Shown here: positions 24,548 through 32,884 of the stretch, piece after piece
How the letters are laid out: every line of letters begins with the position of its first letter
Numbering within the stretch: position 1 is the stretch's first letter
Source of the DNA: Gaiellasilicea sp963707575
GTDB taxonomy: Bacteria; Actinomycetota; Thermoleophilia; Gaiellales; Gaiellaceae
NCBI GenBank assembly: GCA_963707575.1
Contig: OY970171.1
Location: 1,364,001-1,428,000 of the forward strand
Length of the DNA stretch: 64,000 nucleotides
Direction: 5' to 3'
Notes under the pieces: generated by a model
What the model saw: only the letters and a program-made list of their open reading frames with translations
What the model was told of the DNA's origin: nothing
Database searches by the model: none
Position numbers and translations under genes: made by a program

Positions 24548-26983
24548 CTACTTGGAGGGGCTGACCTCCACGTGCATGACGCCGCCCTGCTCGCTCAGGT
24601 TGCGGACGGCGATCTGCGTGCCGGTCTTCGGCACGTTTACGCTCATCCACTGCACCTGATGGCGGCCGTGGCTGGCGGCCGTGTGGCCGTCACCCGCATA
24701 CCAGTAGGTGTTCAGGTCGTTGAACACCGGCACCGGAGCCTGGGCGGGCACCGTCGCCGGCACGCCCTCCTTGTGCAGCGTGAACGCCGGGGTCGGCTTG
24801 AACCCGAACGCCGAGTCGCCGGAGGTGATGCGCGCGCGCATCAGCTGACCGTCGGTCCAGTGCGGAAACGTCGGGTGTGCGTCCACCGGCAGGGCCTCGC
24901 CCTGACCGGGGTGGTCCGACGTGTTGTTGTCCGTGTACCCGAGGTCCCAGTACCAGACGAGCATGCCCTCGGTGTACGGGTGCGTCTCGACCCAGTCGGG
25001 CCGCGTGGTGTTCAGGAAGCCGAAGTTGTACGCGGTCTTCAGCGACGTGTCGTAGTCGCGGTATGCCCGGTACTCGGCGATGTAGTAGTGGTCGTCGACC
25101 TTGCTCGTGAAGCCGGGGAACTTGATCCAGCCACCGAGATCCCAGGCGACGGAGCCCTCGGCGTCGTCGGCGAACACCGTGGTGGCGCCGTTCGTCACCT
25201 TGAGGTCGTCCCACTCGAAGCCGCGACCGTCGACGAACGGATCCGTCCAGTAGCGAACCTGGAGCTTGACGGTCTTGCCCGCAAAGGCGGACAGGTCCGC
25301 CGTGAGCGTGACCCAGGACGGGTTGCCCGAGACCGCGTCACAGACGTCCGGCAGACCGGAGATGCCCGTGATCCCGCCGCCCTCGTTCTGCTCGTTCGGG
25401 TCCGCAGCGTCCGACTCGGACGTCACGAGGTTCGTCACGTTCGCCCCATCGACGACCTGGACGTACGCGTAGTCCCAGCACGTCTCGATCGCGTACCAGG
25501 CCTTCATCGAGAGGGTCGTCGTCCCGGCCGGAACGGTGAAGCTCGGCGAGAGCATCTTCCGGTCAAGGCTGGGACCCGCGCCGCTGTAGTACGCGTTCGT
25601 GCCCGAGGTCGGCGCGCCGAACTGCGTGTCGGTGCGGTTCTGCTCGATCGGGAGCTTCATCACGACGGCCTGCTTCGCGTTCTTCACCGTCGCGCCGATC
25701 GGGGCCAGCTTGTGGTTCGACTTCTGGCCGTAGACGGCCTCGTCGTAGGTCAGCCAACCGAGCTGGAACTTGTCCCAGGCGCTCATGTTGGTCGGGGCGT
25801 CGCCGATGCCGTCGGGGGCACCGTCGCCGATGTTCGAGCCGGACGACATCAGGTCCCAGAACCCGGTGGAGTTCTCGCCGCCACCGTTGTTGCCCGACGT
25901 GTCGTAGAGATCCGGCAGGCCGAGGTCATGCGCGTACTCGTGCGCGAAGACGCCGAGGCCACCATTCTCCGGCTGGATGGTGTAGTCGCCGACCCAGATG
26001 CCGGTCGGAAGGTTCGGGTGCATAACGGCGCCGTAGCCGGTCGCAGTGCTCGCGGTGCTGGTGCTGTTCGAGCCGGCGTCGAAGCCGATGTTGCCCTGCG
26101 GACCCACGGCGAAGCCGGCGAGGGAGCGGTGGCTCCAGATCGCGTCCTCACCCTGCTCCGGATCGCCCGCCGCCTCGTCGCCACCTGCGTGGACGATCTG
26201 GAAGTGGTCGATGAAGCTGTCGGGCTCGTTGAAGTTGCCGTCGCCGTCGGCGTCGTTCCGGTCCCACTTGTCGAACGTCGCCAGGTACGCCTTGATCTCG
26301 GCGATCGTCTTGCCCGAGTCGAGCTGGCCCTTGACCCAGTACGACATGACGTCGCGGATCAGGTAGTAGACGTTCGTGCAGACGTTGCTGCCGCAGCTGT
26401 TGCGGCCGTAGCGGGCCTCGTTGAACGGAACCGTGACCCACGGGGTGACGGCACCGGTGATCGAGTAGCGGTTCGAGGACTGCGCCTCGTAGTACTCCCG
26501 CATCCGCTCGAAGTACATGTTCTCGTAGTGGGCCTGGTTGTAGTCGGCCTGCCAGAGAGTCGAGTTGTCGATGGCGCGGTTCGGCGCCGGGATCTTGTTG
26601 TGCAGCGGGCCGTTGAAACCGGCCTTGGCCGGCGTCGGGCGCGTGTCCGGAACGAGGTCCGGGTAGTCACGGTGCCGCGTGTTGCCGAACTCGACGAGGA
26701 TCGCGAAGACCGGATCGGTCGCCTCGCGTGCGAGCTCGACGTACTTGCCGCTCTTCGTCTTGTGGACCTTGCCGTTCGCCTTACCGGCGAGCTTGGCCTC
26801 GAGCGCCTCGCGCTTCAGCGCCGCCTGCTTCTTCATCTGCGGATGCCACAGGATGTGGCTGCCGTTCTTCTTCTCCTTGGCCGTGCTCCCCTTGGTGGCG
26901 TCCGCACCTGCAGACGCACCGGAAACGGCCACGAGCGCGAGCGCGAGAATCGTCGCGCCGAGCGCGGTCCTCCGGACCTTCAT
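24548..26983 (-). CDS. M6 family (immune inhibitor A-like) secreted metalloprotease
   Basis: 811 residues. Signal peptide MKVRRTALGATILALALVAV with cleavage near ASAGA. A propeptide-like basic region (31-85) is followed by the catalytic domain with the zinc motif HEYAHDLGLPDLYD at 348-361, characteristic of peptidase M6, and FWDLMSSGS downstream. Two beta-sandwich MAM-like modules follow (about 495-620), then a C-terminal domain. Likely degrades extracellular protein, with DGDGN-like calcium-binding loops (DADGDGNFNEPD at 244-255). GGGGAGAGGAG precedes the ATG, and a promoter is visible upstream. The start at 26983 is preferred over an upstream in-frame start because the signal peptide begins here. 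Confidence 0.92.
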   Translation of the reverse strand: MKVRRTALGATILALALVAVSGASAGADATKGSTAKEKKNGSHILWHPQMKKQAALKREALEAKLAGKANGKVHKTKSGKYVELAREATDPVFAILVEFGNTRHRDYPDLVPDTRPTPAKAGFNGPLHNKIPAPNRAIDNSTLWQADYNQAHYENMYFERMREYYEAQSSNRYSITGAVTPWVTVPFNEARYGRNSCGSNVCTNVYYLIRDVMSYWVKGQLDSGKTIAEIKAYLATFDKWDRNDADGDGNFNEPDSFIDHFQIVHAGGDEAAGDPEQGEDAIWSHRSLAGFAVGPQGNIGFDAGSNSTSTASTATGYGAVMHPNLPTGIWVGDYTIQPENGGLGVFAHEYAHDLGLPDLYDTSGNNGGGENSTGFWDLMSSGSNIGDGAPDGIGDAPTNMSAWDKFQLGWLTYDEAVYGQKSNHKLAPIGATVKNAKQAVVMKLPIEQNRTDTQFGAPTSGTNAYYSGAGPSLDRKMLSPSFTVPAGTTTLSMKAWYAIETCWDYAYVQVVDGANVTNLVTSESDAADPNEQNEGGGITGISGLPDVCDAVSGNPSWVTLTADLSAFAGKTVKLQVRYWTDPFVDGRGFEWDDLKVTNGATTVFADDAEGSVAWDLGGWIKFPGFTSKVDDHYYIAEYRAYRDYDTSLKTAYNFGFLNTTRPDWVETHPYTEGMLVWYWDLGYTDNNTSDHPGQGEALPVDAHPTFPHWTDGQLMRARITSGDSAFGFKPTPAFTLHKEGVPATVPAQAPVPVFNDLNTYWYAGDGHTAASHGRHQVQWMSVNVPKTGTQIAVRNLSEQGGVMHVEVSPSK

Positions 26984-27060
26984 GCGGTCTCCTCTCCCCT
27001 TTGTCGAGACATCGTCCCGCAGCCGTCGCTCCCCTCCACGACGGTCCCCGCGACCCGGGC

Positions 27061-27088
27061 ACTGTACCGCCGCCTGCACGGAACGCAA
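27061..27088 (-). promoter_or_regulatory. Probable promoter of the M6 protease gene
   Basis: On the minus strand TTGCGT (27088-27083) and TACAGT (27066-27061) with a 16-base spacer, about 78 bases before the ATG. Lies just past the fumC stop. Confidence 0.55.
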
Positions 27089-27112
27089 GCAGCAGTTGCA
27101 ACGAGGCTCGCC

Positions 27113-28438
27113 CTATCCGTGCGGCTTGGCCATCGCCCGGTAGTCGAGGGCGGCATCGAGCGTCGCCTCGTCCACACCGGCCTCGCGTGCGACCTCGCGC
27201 AGTGAGCGGCCCGACGCAGCCGCGGTCTTGACGATCTCGGCCGCCTTGTCGTAGCCGATATAGGGATTGAGGGCCGTGGCGGCGGCGAGGGTCAGCTCGG
27301 CGTAGCGCTCGCACTGCTCGCGATTCGCCTCGATCCCCGAGACGCACTTCTCGTCGAGCAGGCGGCTCGCCGAGGCGAGCAGCTTGATCGAGTCGAGCAG
27401 GTTGCGGGCCATCAGGGGCACGAAGACGTTCAGCTCGAAGTGCCCCTGCAGACCGCCGACGGTGATCGCCGCGTCGTTGCCGATCACCTGGGCGGCCACC
27501 TGCGTCACGACCTCGGGAATGACGGGGTTGACCTTGCCCGGCATGATCGAGCTGCCCTTCTGCAGCTCGGGCAGGAAGATCTCTGCGAGTCCGGCTCGCG
27601 GGCCGGAGCCCATCAGGCGCAGGTCGTTCGCGATCTTCGTCAGCGAGACAGCGACCGTCTTCAGCGCGCCGGACGCCTCGACGAGACCGTCGCGGGCGGC
27701 CTGCGCCTCGAAGGGATCGGACGGAGCCGAGATCGCGAGGCCGGTGTCGGCGGCGAGGAGCGCGCGGACGCGCTCGGCGAACTCGGGGTGCGTGTTGAGC
27801 CCCGTGCCGACGGCCGTGCCGCCGAGCGGAATCCGCCCGAGCCGCTCGCGGGCGGCCTCGAGGCGGGCGATTCCCTCCCGCACCTGGGCCGCATAGCCCC
27901 CGAACTCCTGGCCGAGCGTGACCGGGACGGCATCCATCAGGTGCGTGCGGCCGGACTTGACCACGTCCTCGAACTCCCGCGCCTTCGCCTCGAGCGCGCC
28001 GGCGAGCCCGTCGAGCGCGGGGAGGAGGTCGTGCTGCAGCTCGCCGAGCGCCGCCAGGTGGACGGCGGACGGAAAGACGTCGTTCGAGCTCTGCCCCATG
28101 TTCACGTCGTCGTTCGGGTGCACTCCGTCGCCGGCGAGCGCTGCGATCACCTCGTTCGCGTTCATGTTCGAGCTCGTGCCGGAGCCGGTCTGGAAGACGT
28201 CGATCGGAAATTGGTCGTCGTGCTCGCCCTCGGCGATTGCATCTCCGGCGGCGGCGATGCGCTCCGCCTTCTCCGCGTCGAGCAGCCCGAGCTCGGCGTT
28301 CGCGCGCGCGGCCGCGGCCTTGATCCGTCCGAGCCACCGCGCCACCGGGACGGGAATCGGCTCGCCGGAGACGGGGAAGTTGGCGATCGCCTTCTGCGTC
28401 TCGCCGCCCCACAGCTCGCGCTTGGCCTCCGTGCTCAT
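27113..28438 (-). CDS. fumC: Class II fumarate hydratase
   Basis: 441 residues. Converts fumarate to malate in the TCA cycle, iron-free homotetramer in the cytoplasm. Signature GSSIMPGKVNP at 295-305 holds the mobile loop serine; TGSGTSSNMNANEV (84-97) and SGRTHLMDAVPVTLGQE (162-178) form the active site, the latter with the catalytic histidine. Somewhat short at both ends relative to E. coli FumC but complete. TAGACT lies 8 bases before the ATG. Confidence 0.95.
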   Translation of the reverse strand: MSTEAKRELWGGETQKAIANFPVSGEPIPVPVARWLGRIKAAAARANAELGLLDAEKAERIAAAGDAIAEGEHDDQFPIDVFQTGSGTSSNMNANEVIAALAGDGVHPNDDVNMGQSSNDVFPSAVHLAALGELQHDLLPALDGLAGALEAKAREFEDVVKSGRTHLMDAVPVTLGQEFGGYAAQVREGIARLEAARERLGRIPLGGTAVGTGLNTHPEFAERVRALLAADTGLAISAPSDPFEAQAARDGLVEASGALKTVAVSLTKIANDLRLMGSGPRAGLAEIFLPELQKGSSIMPGKVNPVIPEVVTQVAAQVIGNDAAITVGGLQGHFELNVFVPLMARNLLDSIKLLASASRLLDEKCVSGIEANREQCERYAELTLAAATALNPYIGYDKAAEIVKTAAASGRSLREVAREAGVDEATLDAALDYRAMAKPHG

Positions 28439-28446
28439 CGAGGCCG

Positions 28447-28452
28447 AGTCTA
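28447..28452 (-). promoter_or_regulatory. Leaderless-type -10 box, TAGACT, of fumC
   Basis: TAGACT on the minus strand, 8 bases before the fumC ATG at 28438. Confidence 0.5.
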
Positions 28453-28469
28453 GCGGCGAGCGTCCGGCC

Positions 28470-28670
28470 CTAGCCGGTTCGGAGCTTCAGACGCCGCTCG
28501 AGCGGGCGGTCGCGGAAGAGGCGCCGCGTGCGCTCGGTCAGCTCCGTCGCCTCGGCCCAGCCCACGTATGCACAGCGCGGGCATTCGCCCGCTTCCTGGT
28601 ACCGCCACGGGCCCGGCGTGAAGGAACGCTGGTGGCCGCAGCGGAGGCACTCGACCCTGAGCAGCTCCAT
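28470..28670 (-). CDS. Small zinc-ribbon protein (66 aa)
   Basis: 66 residues: CLRCGH (C8/C11) and CPRCAY (C30/C33) make one four-cysteine zinc ribbon, followed by a basic C-terminus (RTRRLFRDRPLERRLKLRTG) that could contact nucleic acid. No known function. GGAG directly abuts the ATG at 28670. The frame is open further upstream, but that part is antisense-like shadow of the reductase gene. It lies between FprA and fumarase on the same strand. Confidence 0.65.
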   Translation of the reverse strand: MELLRVECLRCGHQRSFTPGPWRYQEAGECPRCAYVGWAEATELTERTRRLFRDRPLERRLKLRTG

Positions 28671-28724
28671 CTCCGAGTTGTCGGCGCCGAGACCCGCCGC
28701 GCCGCTCCCTGAGACGAGTGATGG

Positions 28725-28745
28725 CAAGTAACAGACTGTTACTTG
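28725..28745. repeat. Perfect inverted repeat CAAGTAACAG-A-CTGTTACTTG
   Basis: 10+1+10 perfect symmetry covering the stop codon of the reductase gene and extending 14 bases beyond it, about 55 bases upstream of the small zinc protein. Could be an operator for that gene or a transcript-end hairpin. Its AT content is high for this DNA. Confidence 0.45.
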
Positions 28746-30079
28746 GCCGTCTCGGCAGCGCGTGCGGCCGCGAGCAGCTCGTCCCACGTCGCCAGCTTCA
28801 CGCGGGGGCGGCCGTGCGGCTCGCCGGCGGCGCGCTCGGCTGCGTCGATCGACTCCCAGCCGGCGTAGAGGACAGCGTCCACGCCACGTTCCGCGAGCAG
28901 CTCCTCCAGCGAGCCGTCCCCGCGTGGCGGCAGCGTTCCCGCGCGCGCGTCGTCGAGCACGAGCTGGACCGTCTCGGTCGCGTCCTTCTTGTTCGTGCCG
29001 ATCACGCCGCTTGGGCCGCGCTTGATCCACCCGGCGCAGTAGAGCCCCGGCGCGACCCGGCCGCCCTCGTTCGGGATCGTCCGCGAGCGCTCGTCGAACG
29101 GCACGCCGGGCAACGGGACGCCCTGGTACCCGACGCTGCGGAAGACGATCCCGCACCGGACGGTCTCGGTCCCCCCGGTCGAGACGGCGCGTCCGTCGAC
29201 GAGCTCGTTGCGCACGAGCTCGATCGACTCGACGCGGTCCTCACCCAGGATGGCAACGGGGGAGGCGAGAAACCGCAGTCGGATCGCGCGCGGCTTTCCC
29301 GCGGGCTCACGCGTCGCGTAGTCGCGCAGGTGCTCGACGTTGCGGCGCACGGTCGGCGCCGCGGCGGCGAGCTCTGCCTCACTCGCCTCGTCGAGCTCGA
29401 GGTCGGCCGGATCGACCAGGATGTCCGCGCCCGCGAGCTCGCCCAGCTCCCCGACCTCGACCGGTGTCCACGCCGCCTGCACCGGGCCGCGGCGGCCGAC
29501 GACGAGGATCTCGCGGATGCCGGCGCCGTTGATCGCGTCGATCGCGGCGTCGGTCGTGTCCGTGGAGGCGAGCTCCGCCGGAGTCAGCGCGAGCATGCGC
29601 GCGACGTCGAGCGCAACATTGCCGTTCCCGATCACGACCGCGCGCTCCCCGGAGAGGTCGAAGGAGAGGTGCTGGAAATCGGGGTGGCCGTTGTACCAGG
29701 CGACGAACTCGGTCGCCGCCCACGAGCCAGGGAGCTCCTCACCCGGGATACCGAGCGAGCGGTCGGTCTGGGCGCCGACGCTGTAGAGCACGGCGTCGTA
29801 GAGGTCGGTCAGCTCCTCGTGCGTGACGTCGCGACCCACCTCGACGTTGCCGAAGAAGCGAAAGCCCGGCTGCGCGGCAGTCTTCTCGAACGCACGCGAG
29901 ACGGCCTTGATGTTGGGATGGTCCGGTGCGACGCCGAGCCGGACGAGCCCCCAGGGCGTGGGCAGCCGCTCGATCAGGTCGACCTCGACCTCGACGTCGC
30001 TCGCGAGGAGCGCGGCCGCGGCGTAGAACCCGGCCGGGCCGGAGCCGACCACGGCGACACGGAGGGCGGACTCGCTCAC
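28739..30079 (-). CDS. fprA: Ferredoxin/flavodoxin-NADP+ reductase, FprA-type
   Basis: 446 residues, GTG start. The FAD-binding GxGxxG motif is GSGPAG near residues 12-17, the NADP-binding motif is GNGNVALDVAR near 150-160, and PTPWGLVRLGVAPDHP matches the adrenodoxin-reductase-like FprA group of mycobacteria. It passes electrons between NADPH and ferredoxins, serving P450s, iron-sulfur assembly or radical SAM enzymes; LipA in this window is one possible client. The C-terminal NAD(P)-domain motif GVIGTNKKDATETV is conserved. TAGCAT lies 7 bases before the GTG. Confidence 0.92.
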   Translation of the reverse strand: MSESALRVAVVGSGPAGFYAAAALLASDVEVEVDLIERLPTPWGLVRLGVAPDHPNIKAVSRAFEKTAAQPGFRFFGNVEVGRDVTHEELTDLYDAVLYSVGAQTDRSLGIPGEELPGSWAATEFVAWYNGHPDFQHLSFDLSGERAVVIGNGNVALDVARMLALTPAELASTDTTDAAIDAINGAGIREILVVGRRGPVQAAWTPVEVGELGELAGADILVDPADLELDEASEAELAAAAPTVRRNVEHLRDYATREPAGKPRAIRLRFLASPVAILGEDRVESIELVRNELVDGRAVSTGGTETVRCGIVFRSVGYQGVPLPGVPFDERSRTIPNEGGRVAPGLYCAGWIKRGPSGVIGTNKKDATETVQLVLDDARAGTLPPRGDGSLEELLAERGVDAVLYAGWESIDAAERAAGEPHGRPRVKLATWDELLAAARAAETAK

Positions 30080-30086
30080 GGCGCCG

Positions 30087-30092
30087 ATGCTA
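30087..30092 (-). promoter_or_regulatory. Leaderless-type -10 box, TAGCAT, of fprA
   Basis: TAGCAT on the minus strand, 7 bases before the GTG at 30079. Confidence 0.42.
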
Positions 30093-30159
30093 CGCGTCGG
30101 GACGAGCCCAAACGGATACTGCTGGAGCTAGGACGTGTCAGCGGACGAAGGGAGCGACG

Positions 30160-30633
30160 ATGAACAGCCTGGACGATCTGCTCAAGGGCTCAGGTGGAGG
30201 CGGGGGCCTCGGCGACGTGCTCGGTGGGATCCTCGGCGGCGGCGGCCGCGGGGGCAGCCTGGCCGGCGGGCAGGGCGGCGGCATGATGGCGATGCTCCTG
30301 CCGCTCGTCGCCTCGATGCTGATGAACGGCGGCCTCCAGAAGATCCTCGGCCGGCTGCAGGCGGGCGGGCGCGCCGACGAGGCGAACTCGTGGGTCTCGA
30401 CGGGCGAGAACAAGCCGGTCGACGGCGCGGCCGTGCGCGAGGCGGTCGGCGACGACGAGATCACGAGCATCGCGACGCAGCTCGGAGTCAGTGAGGATGA
30501 GGCGGCCGAGGCGGTCGCGCGCGTCCTGCCGGACGTCGTCGACCAGGTGACGCCGCAGGGCCAGCTGCCGCCCGACGCCGAGCTCGACGAGAAGTTCGGC
30601 CGCCTGCACGAGCTCGGTGGGAGCGGGACCTAG
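30160..30633 (+). CDS. YidB-like (DUF937) protein
   Basis: 157 residues. Gly-rich N-terminal segment (GGGGGLGDVLGGILGGGGRGG), a short hydrophobic stretch MMAMLLPLVASMLMNGG, then the conserved block LQAGGRADEANSWVSTGENKPV and VLPDVVDQVTPQGQLPPDAELD, which is typical of YidB/DUF937 proteins. Function unknown. GAAGGGAGCGACG upstream gives a good ribosome binding site for the ATG at 30160. Divergent from fprA, convergent with the iron-sulfur carrier gene. Confidence 0.8.
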   Translation: MNSLDDLLKGSGGGGGLGDVLGGILGGGGRGGSLAGGQGGGMMAMLLPLVASMLMNGGLQKILGRLQAGGRADEANSWVSTGENKPVDGAAVREAVGDDEITSIATQLGVSEDEAAEAVARVLPDVVDQVTPQGQLPPDAELDEKFGRLHELGGSGT

Positions 30634-30680
30634 GCGTTGCCGGGCCAGACAGACGTGACGAGGTGGAGTGGCACTTCAGT

Positions 30681-30793
30681 GAGCTGGTGGGACGCCGAAG
30701 GCGTCCCCTTCAGAGGTCTTGCCGTGGCATGGCTTGGCCATGCCACGCAGCTCTTGAACTTCGCGCGAGCGCCGGCTTTGCCGGGGCTCGCGC
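30681..30793 (-). repeat. Family A intergenic repeat, copy A6 with extra hairpin
   Basis: Reads on the minus strand directly after the iron-sulfur carrier stop. A long hairpin with arms GCGCGAGC(C)CCGGC around AAA (30793-30763) comes first, then GTGGCATGGC-CAA-GCCATGCCAC (30746-30724), then AAGACCTCTGAAGGGG, hairpin GGGACGCC-TTC-GGCGTCCC (30707-30689) and ACCAGCTC. Arm sequences differ from A1 but stay paired. Also acts as the transcript-end region for the convergent YidB-like gene. Confidence 0.78.
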
Positions 30794-30798
30794 GGCAG

Positions 30799-31209
30799 CT
30801 AGTGCGAGCAGCCGGAGCCGCAGGCGCCCCCGTGGGCGTCTGTGGCTTCCTCGCCCTCGGCGACCGTGAACGAGTGCCCGCAGCCACACGAGGCCTGGGC
30901 GTTCGGGTTCTCGATCTTGAAGCCGGACTCCTGCAGGCCGCTGAGGAAGTCGACCGTCGCGCCCTTCAAGTAGGGAGCGCTGTGCGGGTCGACCACGACG
31001 GTGACGCCGTGCTGCTCGGTGACGAGATCGTCGTCGACCGCCCCCGAGTCGAAGCCCAGCCCGTACTGGAAGCCCGAGCAGCCGCCGCCCTGGATGGCGA
31101 CGCGCAGGACGAGCGCCTCCTCCGGGTCCTCGGCCATCAGCTCCTTGATCTTCACCGCCGCACCGGGGGTGAGCGAGACGAGCGTGGTCGTATCCTCTGC
31201 GAGCTCCAT
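30799..31209 (-). CDS. A-type iron-sulfur cluster carrier (ErpA/IscA-like)
   Basis: 136 residues. HesB/IscA/ErpA fold: LTPGAAVKIKEL, RVAIQGGGCSGFQYGLGF with the first ligand cysteine, and SCGCGHSF with the CxC pair near the C-terminus. It hands Fe-S clusters to apoproteins; nearby clients include complex I (14 genes, divergent) and LipA. Unusual C-terminal tail AEGEEATDAHGGACGSGCSH with two additional cysteines and histidines. ATG 31209 is preferred over an upstream TTG/ATG because TACGAT lies 8 bases before it and the family starts here. Confidence 0.9.
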   Translation of the reverse strand: MELAEDTTTLVSLTPGAAVKIKELMAEDPEEALVLRVAIQGGGCSGFQYGLGFDSGAVDDDLVTEQHGVTVVVDPHSAPYLKGATVDFLSGLQESGFKIENPNAQASCGCGHSFTVAEGEEATDAHGGACGSGCSH

Positions 31210-31217
31210 TGATTCTG

Positions 31218-31223
31218 ATCGTA
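31218..31223 (-). promoter_or_regulatory. Leaderless-type -10 box, TACGAT, of the ErpA-like gene
   Basis: TACGAT on the minus strand, 8 bases before the ATG at 31209. Confidence 0.45.
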
Positions 31224-31257
31224 GCAGGGTGGTCAACGGGCACCCGCGCGGCCGAGT

Positions 31258-31285
31258 TTGTAACACGTCACAGCGGCACTGCTAA
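31258..31285 (+). promoter_or_regulatory. Candidate promoter of the nuo operon
   Basis: TTGTAA (31258-31263), 16-base spacer, TGCTAA (31280-31285), about 60 bases upstream of nuoA. Lies back to back with the ErpA-like gene. Confidence 0.45.
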
Positions 31286-31345
31286 GCCGTTTGTGCGTTC
31301 CTTCGTGCTACCCCTCGGCACCCTGCTACGTTTCGCGCGACGCCC

Positions 31346-31708
31346 ATGCTCGGCGACTACTTTCCCCTCCTCGTCTACGCGCTTTTCGCCGCGGTGATCC
31401 CGGCCTCGATGATCGCGTTCTCGTTCATCTTCGCGACCAGACCGAAGCGCCGCGTGAAGGCCCGCTTCCTCCCCTTCGAGTCGGGCGTCTCGCAGGGAGC
31501 ACCCGACCAGCAGCGCTTCACGATCAGCTTCTACCTGACGGCGATGCTCTTCATCCTCTTCGACATCGAGATCGTCTTCCTCTACCCGCTCGCGATCGTG
31601 CTCGAGCCGCTCGGGTGGTTCGGGCTCTGGGAGTTCCTCGTCTTCATCGCCGTCCTCGGCGTCGCCTACGTCTACATCTGGCGTAAAGGCGCGCTGGAGT
31701 GGAAGTAG
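31346..31708 (+). CDS. nuoA: NADH-quinone oxidoreductase subunit A
   Basis: 120 residues, three membrane helices. Membrane-arm subunit near the quinone site of complex I. The conserved loop between TM1 and TM2 reads KARFLPFESGVSQGAPDQQRFTISFYLTAMLFILFDIEIVFLYP, including the family motif FDIE. First gene of a 14-gene operon in the standard order nuoA to nuoN, 22 bases before nuoB. Confidence 0.96.
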   Translation: MLGDYFPLLVYALFAAVIPASMIAFSFIFATRPKRRVKARFLPFESGVSQGAPDQQRFTISFYLTAMLFILFDIEIVFLYPLAIVLEPLGWFGLWEFLVFIAVLGVAYVYIWRKGALEWK

Positions 31709-31730
31709 ACAGCGTGGAAGTAAAGAACCC

Positions 31731-32339
31731 ATGGCGCTAGACGACTCCATCGACCAAAAGCGCGTCGCGAAGCGGCCGCTCGCCCGTGCCGGGCTGAAGA
31801 CCGAGCGCCTGCTCTGGCCGACCAAGGGGCCCGGCGCCTTCGAGCAGGAGGTGGAGAACCTCGAGGACGCGCTCGGGCTGTCCACGCTCGAGAAGGCGGT
31901 CGCCTGGGCCCAGACGAACTCGATGTGGCCGGACACCTTCGGGCTCGCGTGCTGCGCGATCGAGATGATGTCGATCGTCTCCTCGCGCTACGACATCGCG
32001 CGCTTCGGGATGGAGCGCTTCAGCTCCTCCCCGCGCCAGGCCGACCTGTTGATCGTCTCGGGGCGCGTCTCGCACAAGATGTCCTCACCGCTGCGCCAGG
32101 TCTACGACCAGATGCTCGAGCCGAAGTGGGTGATCGCGATGGGCGCCTGCGCGAGCTCCGGCGGGATGTTCAACAACTACACGACCCTCCAGGGCGTGGA
32201 CAAGATCGTCCCGGTCGACATCTACGTGCCCGGCTGCCCGCCGCGCCCGGAGGCGCTGATGGAAGGGATCATCCGCCTGCACGAGGCCGTCTCGGCCGGC
32301 GTGCCCCCCGCGTACCAGATCCGCGGGGTCGGGGTCTAG
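31731..32339 (+). CDS. nuoB: NADH-quinone oxidoreductase subunit B
   Basis: 202 residues. Carries terminal cluster N2, which reduces quinone: the tandem cysteines in GLACCAIEMMS, the cysteine in MGACASSGGMF and the one in VPGCPPRPEALMEGI are the four ligands. A 50-residue N-terminal extension precedes the core. Peripheral subunit at the membrane interface. Ends two bases before nuoC. Confidence 0.97.
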   Translation: MALDDSIDQKRVAKRPLARAGLKTERLLWPTKGPGAFEQEVENLEDALGLSTLEKAVAWAQTNSMWPDTFGLACCAIEMMSIVSSRYDIARFGMERFSSSPRQADLLIVSGRVSHKMSSPLRQVYDQMLEPKWVIAMGACASSGGMFNNYTTLQGVDKIVPVDIYVPGCPPRPEALMEGIIRLHEAVSAGVPPAYQIRGVGV

Positions 32340-32341
32340 CC

Positions 32342-32884
32342 ATGTACGAGGGCGTGCCGGGGCTGGTGGAGACCCGCGAAGCGCACGGCGAGACGACGCT
32401 CGTCGTCGATCCGGCCCGCCTCGTCGACGCCTGCCTGCACCTGCGCGACGAGGAGGGCTTCAACTTCCTCTCCGACGTCTCGCCCGCCGATTACCTCGGC
32501 TGGGGCGAGAAGGGCGTCGCCGGCTACATCGGCACCTCAGCGGGACGCGACCTGAACGCGCCCGGCTCCCAGGGCTACGCCAAGCGGCCGGAGCCGAAGC
32601 CCAAGCGCTTCTCGGTCAGCTACCACCTGCTCACGATCGCGGACGCGCCCCGGCGGGTGCGCCTGCAGGTGTGGGTGGACGACGGCGAGGCGGTGCCGAG
32701 CGTCGTGCCCGTGTGGCCGACGGCGGACTGGCACGAGCGCGAGGCCTGGGACCTGATGGGGATCCCGTTCGAGGGCCACCCGAATCTCACCCGCATCCTG
32801 CTCGAGGACGACTGGGAGGGGCACCCGTTGCGCAAGGACTATCCGATCGGCGGCGAGCCGGTGCGCTTCTCGGAGGCTGAATAG
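32342..32884 (+). CDS. nuoC: NADH-quinone oxidoreductase subunit C
   Basis: 180 residues, 30 kDa-subunit family. Signature HEREAWDLMGIPFEGHPNLTRILLEDDWEGHPLRKDYP is present near the C-terminus. Separate gene, not fused to nuoD as in some proteobacteria. ATG 32342 follows the nuoB stop by two bases; its stop overlaps the GTG of nuoD. Confidence 0.95.
   Translation: MYEGVPGLVETREAHGETTLVVDPARLVDACLHLRDEEGFNFLSDVSPADYLGWGEKGVAGYIGTSAGRDLNAPGSQGYAKRPEPKPKRFSVSYHLLTIADAPRRVRLQVWVDDGEAVPSVVPVWPTADWHEREAWDLMGIPFEGHPNLTRILLEDDWEGHPLRKDYPIGGEPVRFSEAE

Noticed and set aside
24572..27205. 877-codon plus-strand frame opposite the M6 protease
   Set aside because: Antisense shadow of a protein with signal peptide and HExxH; no independent domain.
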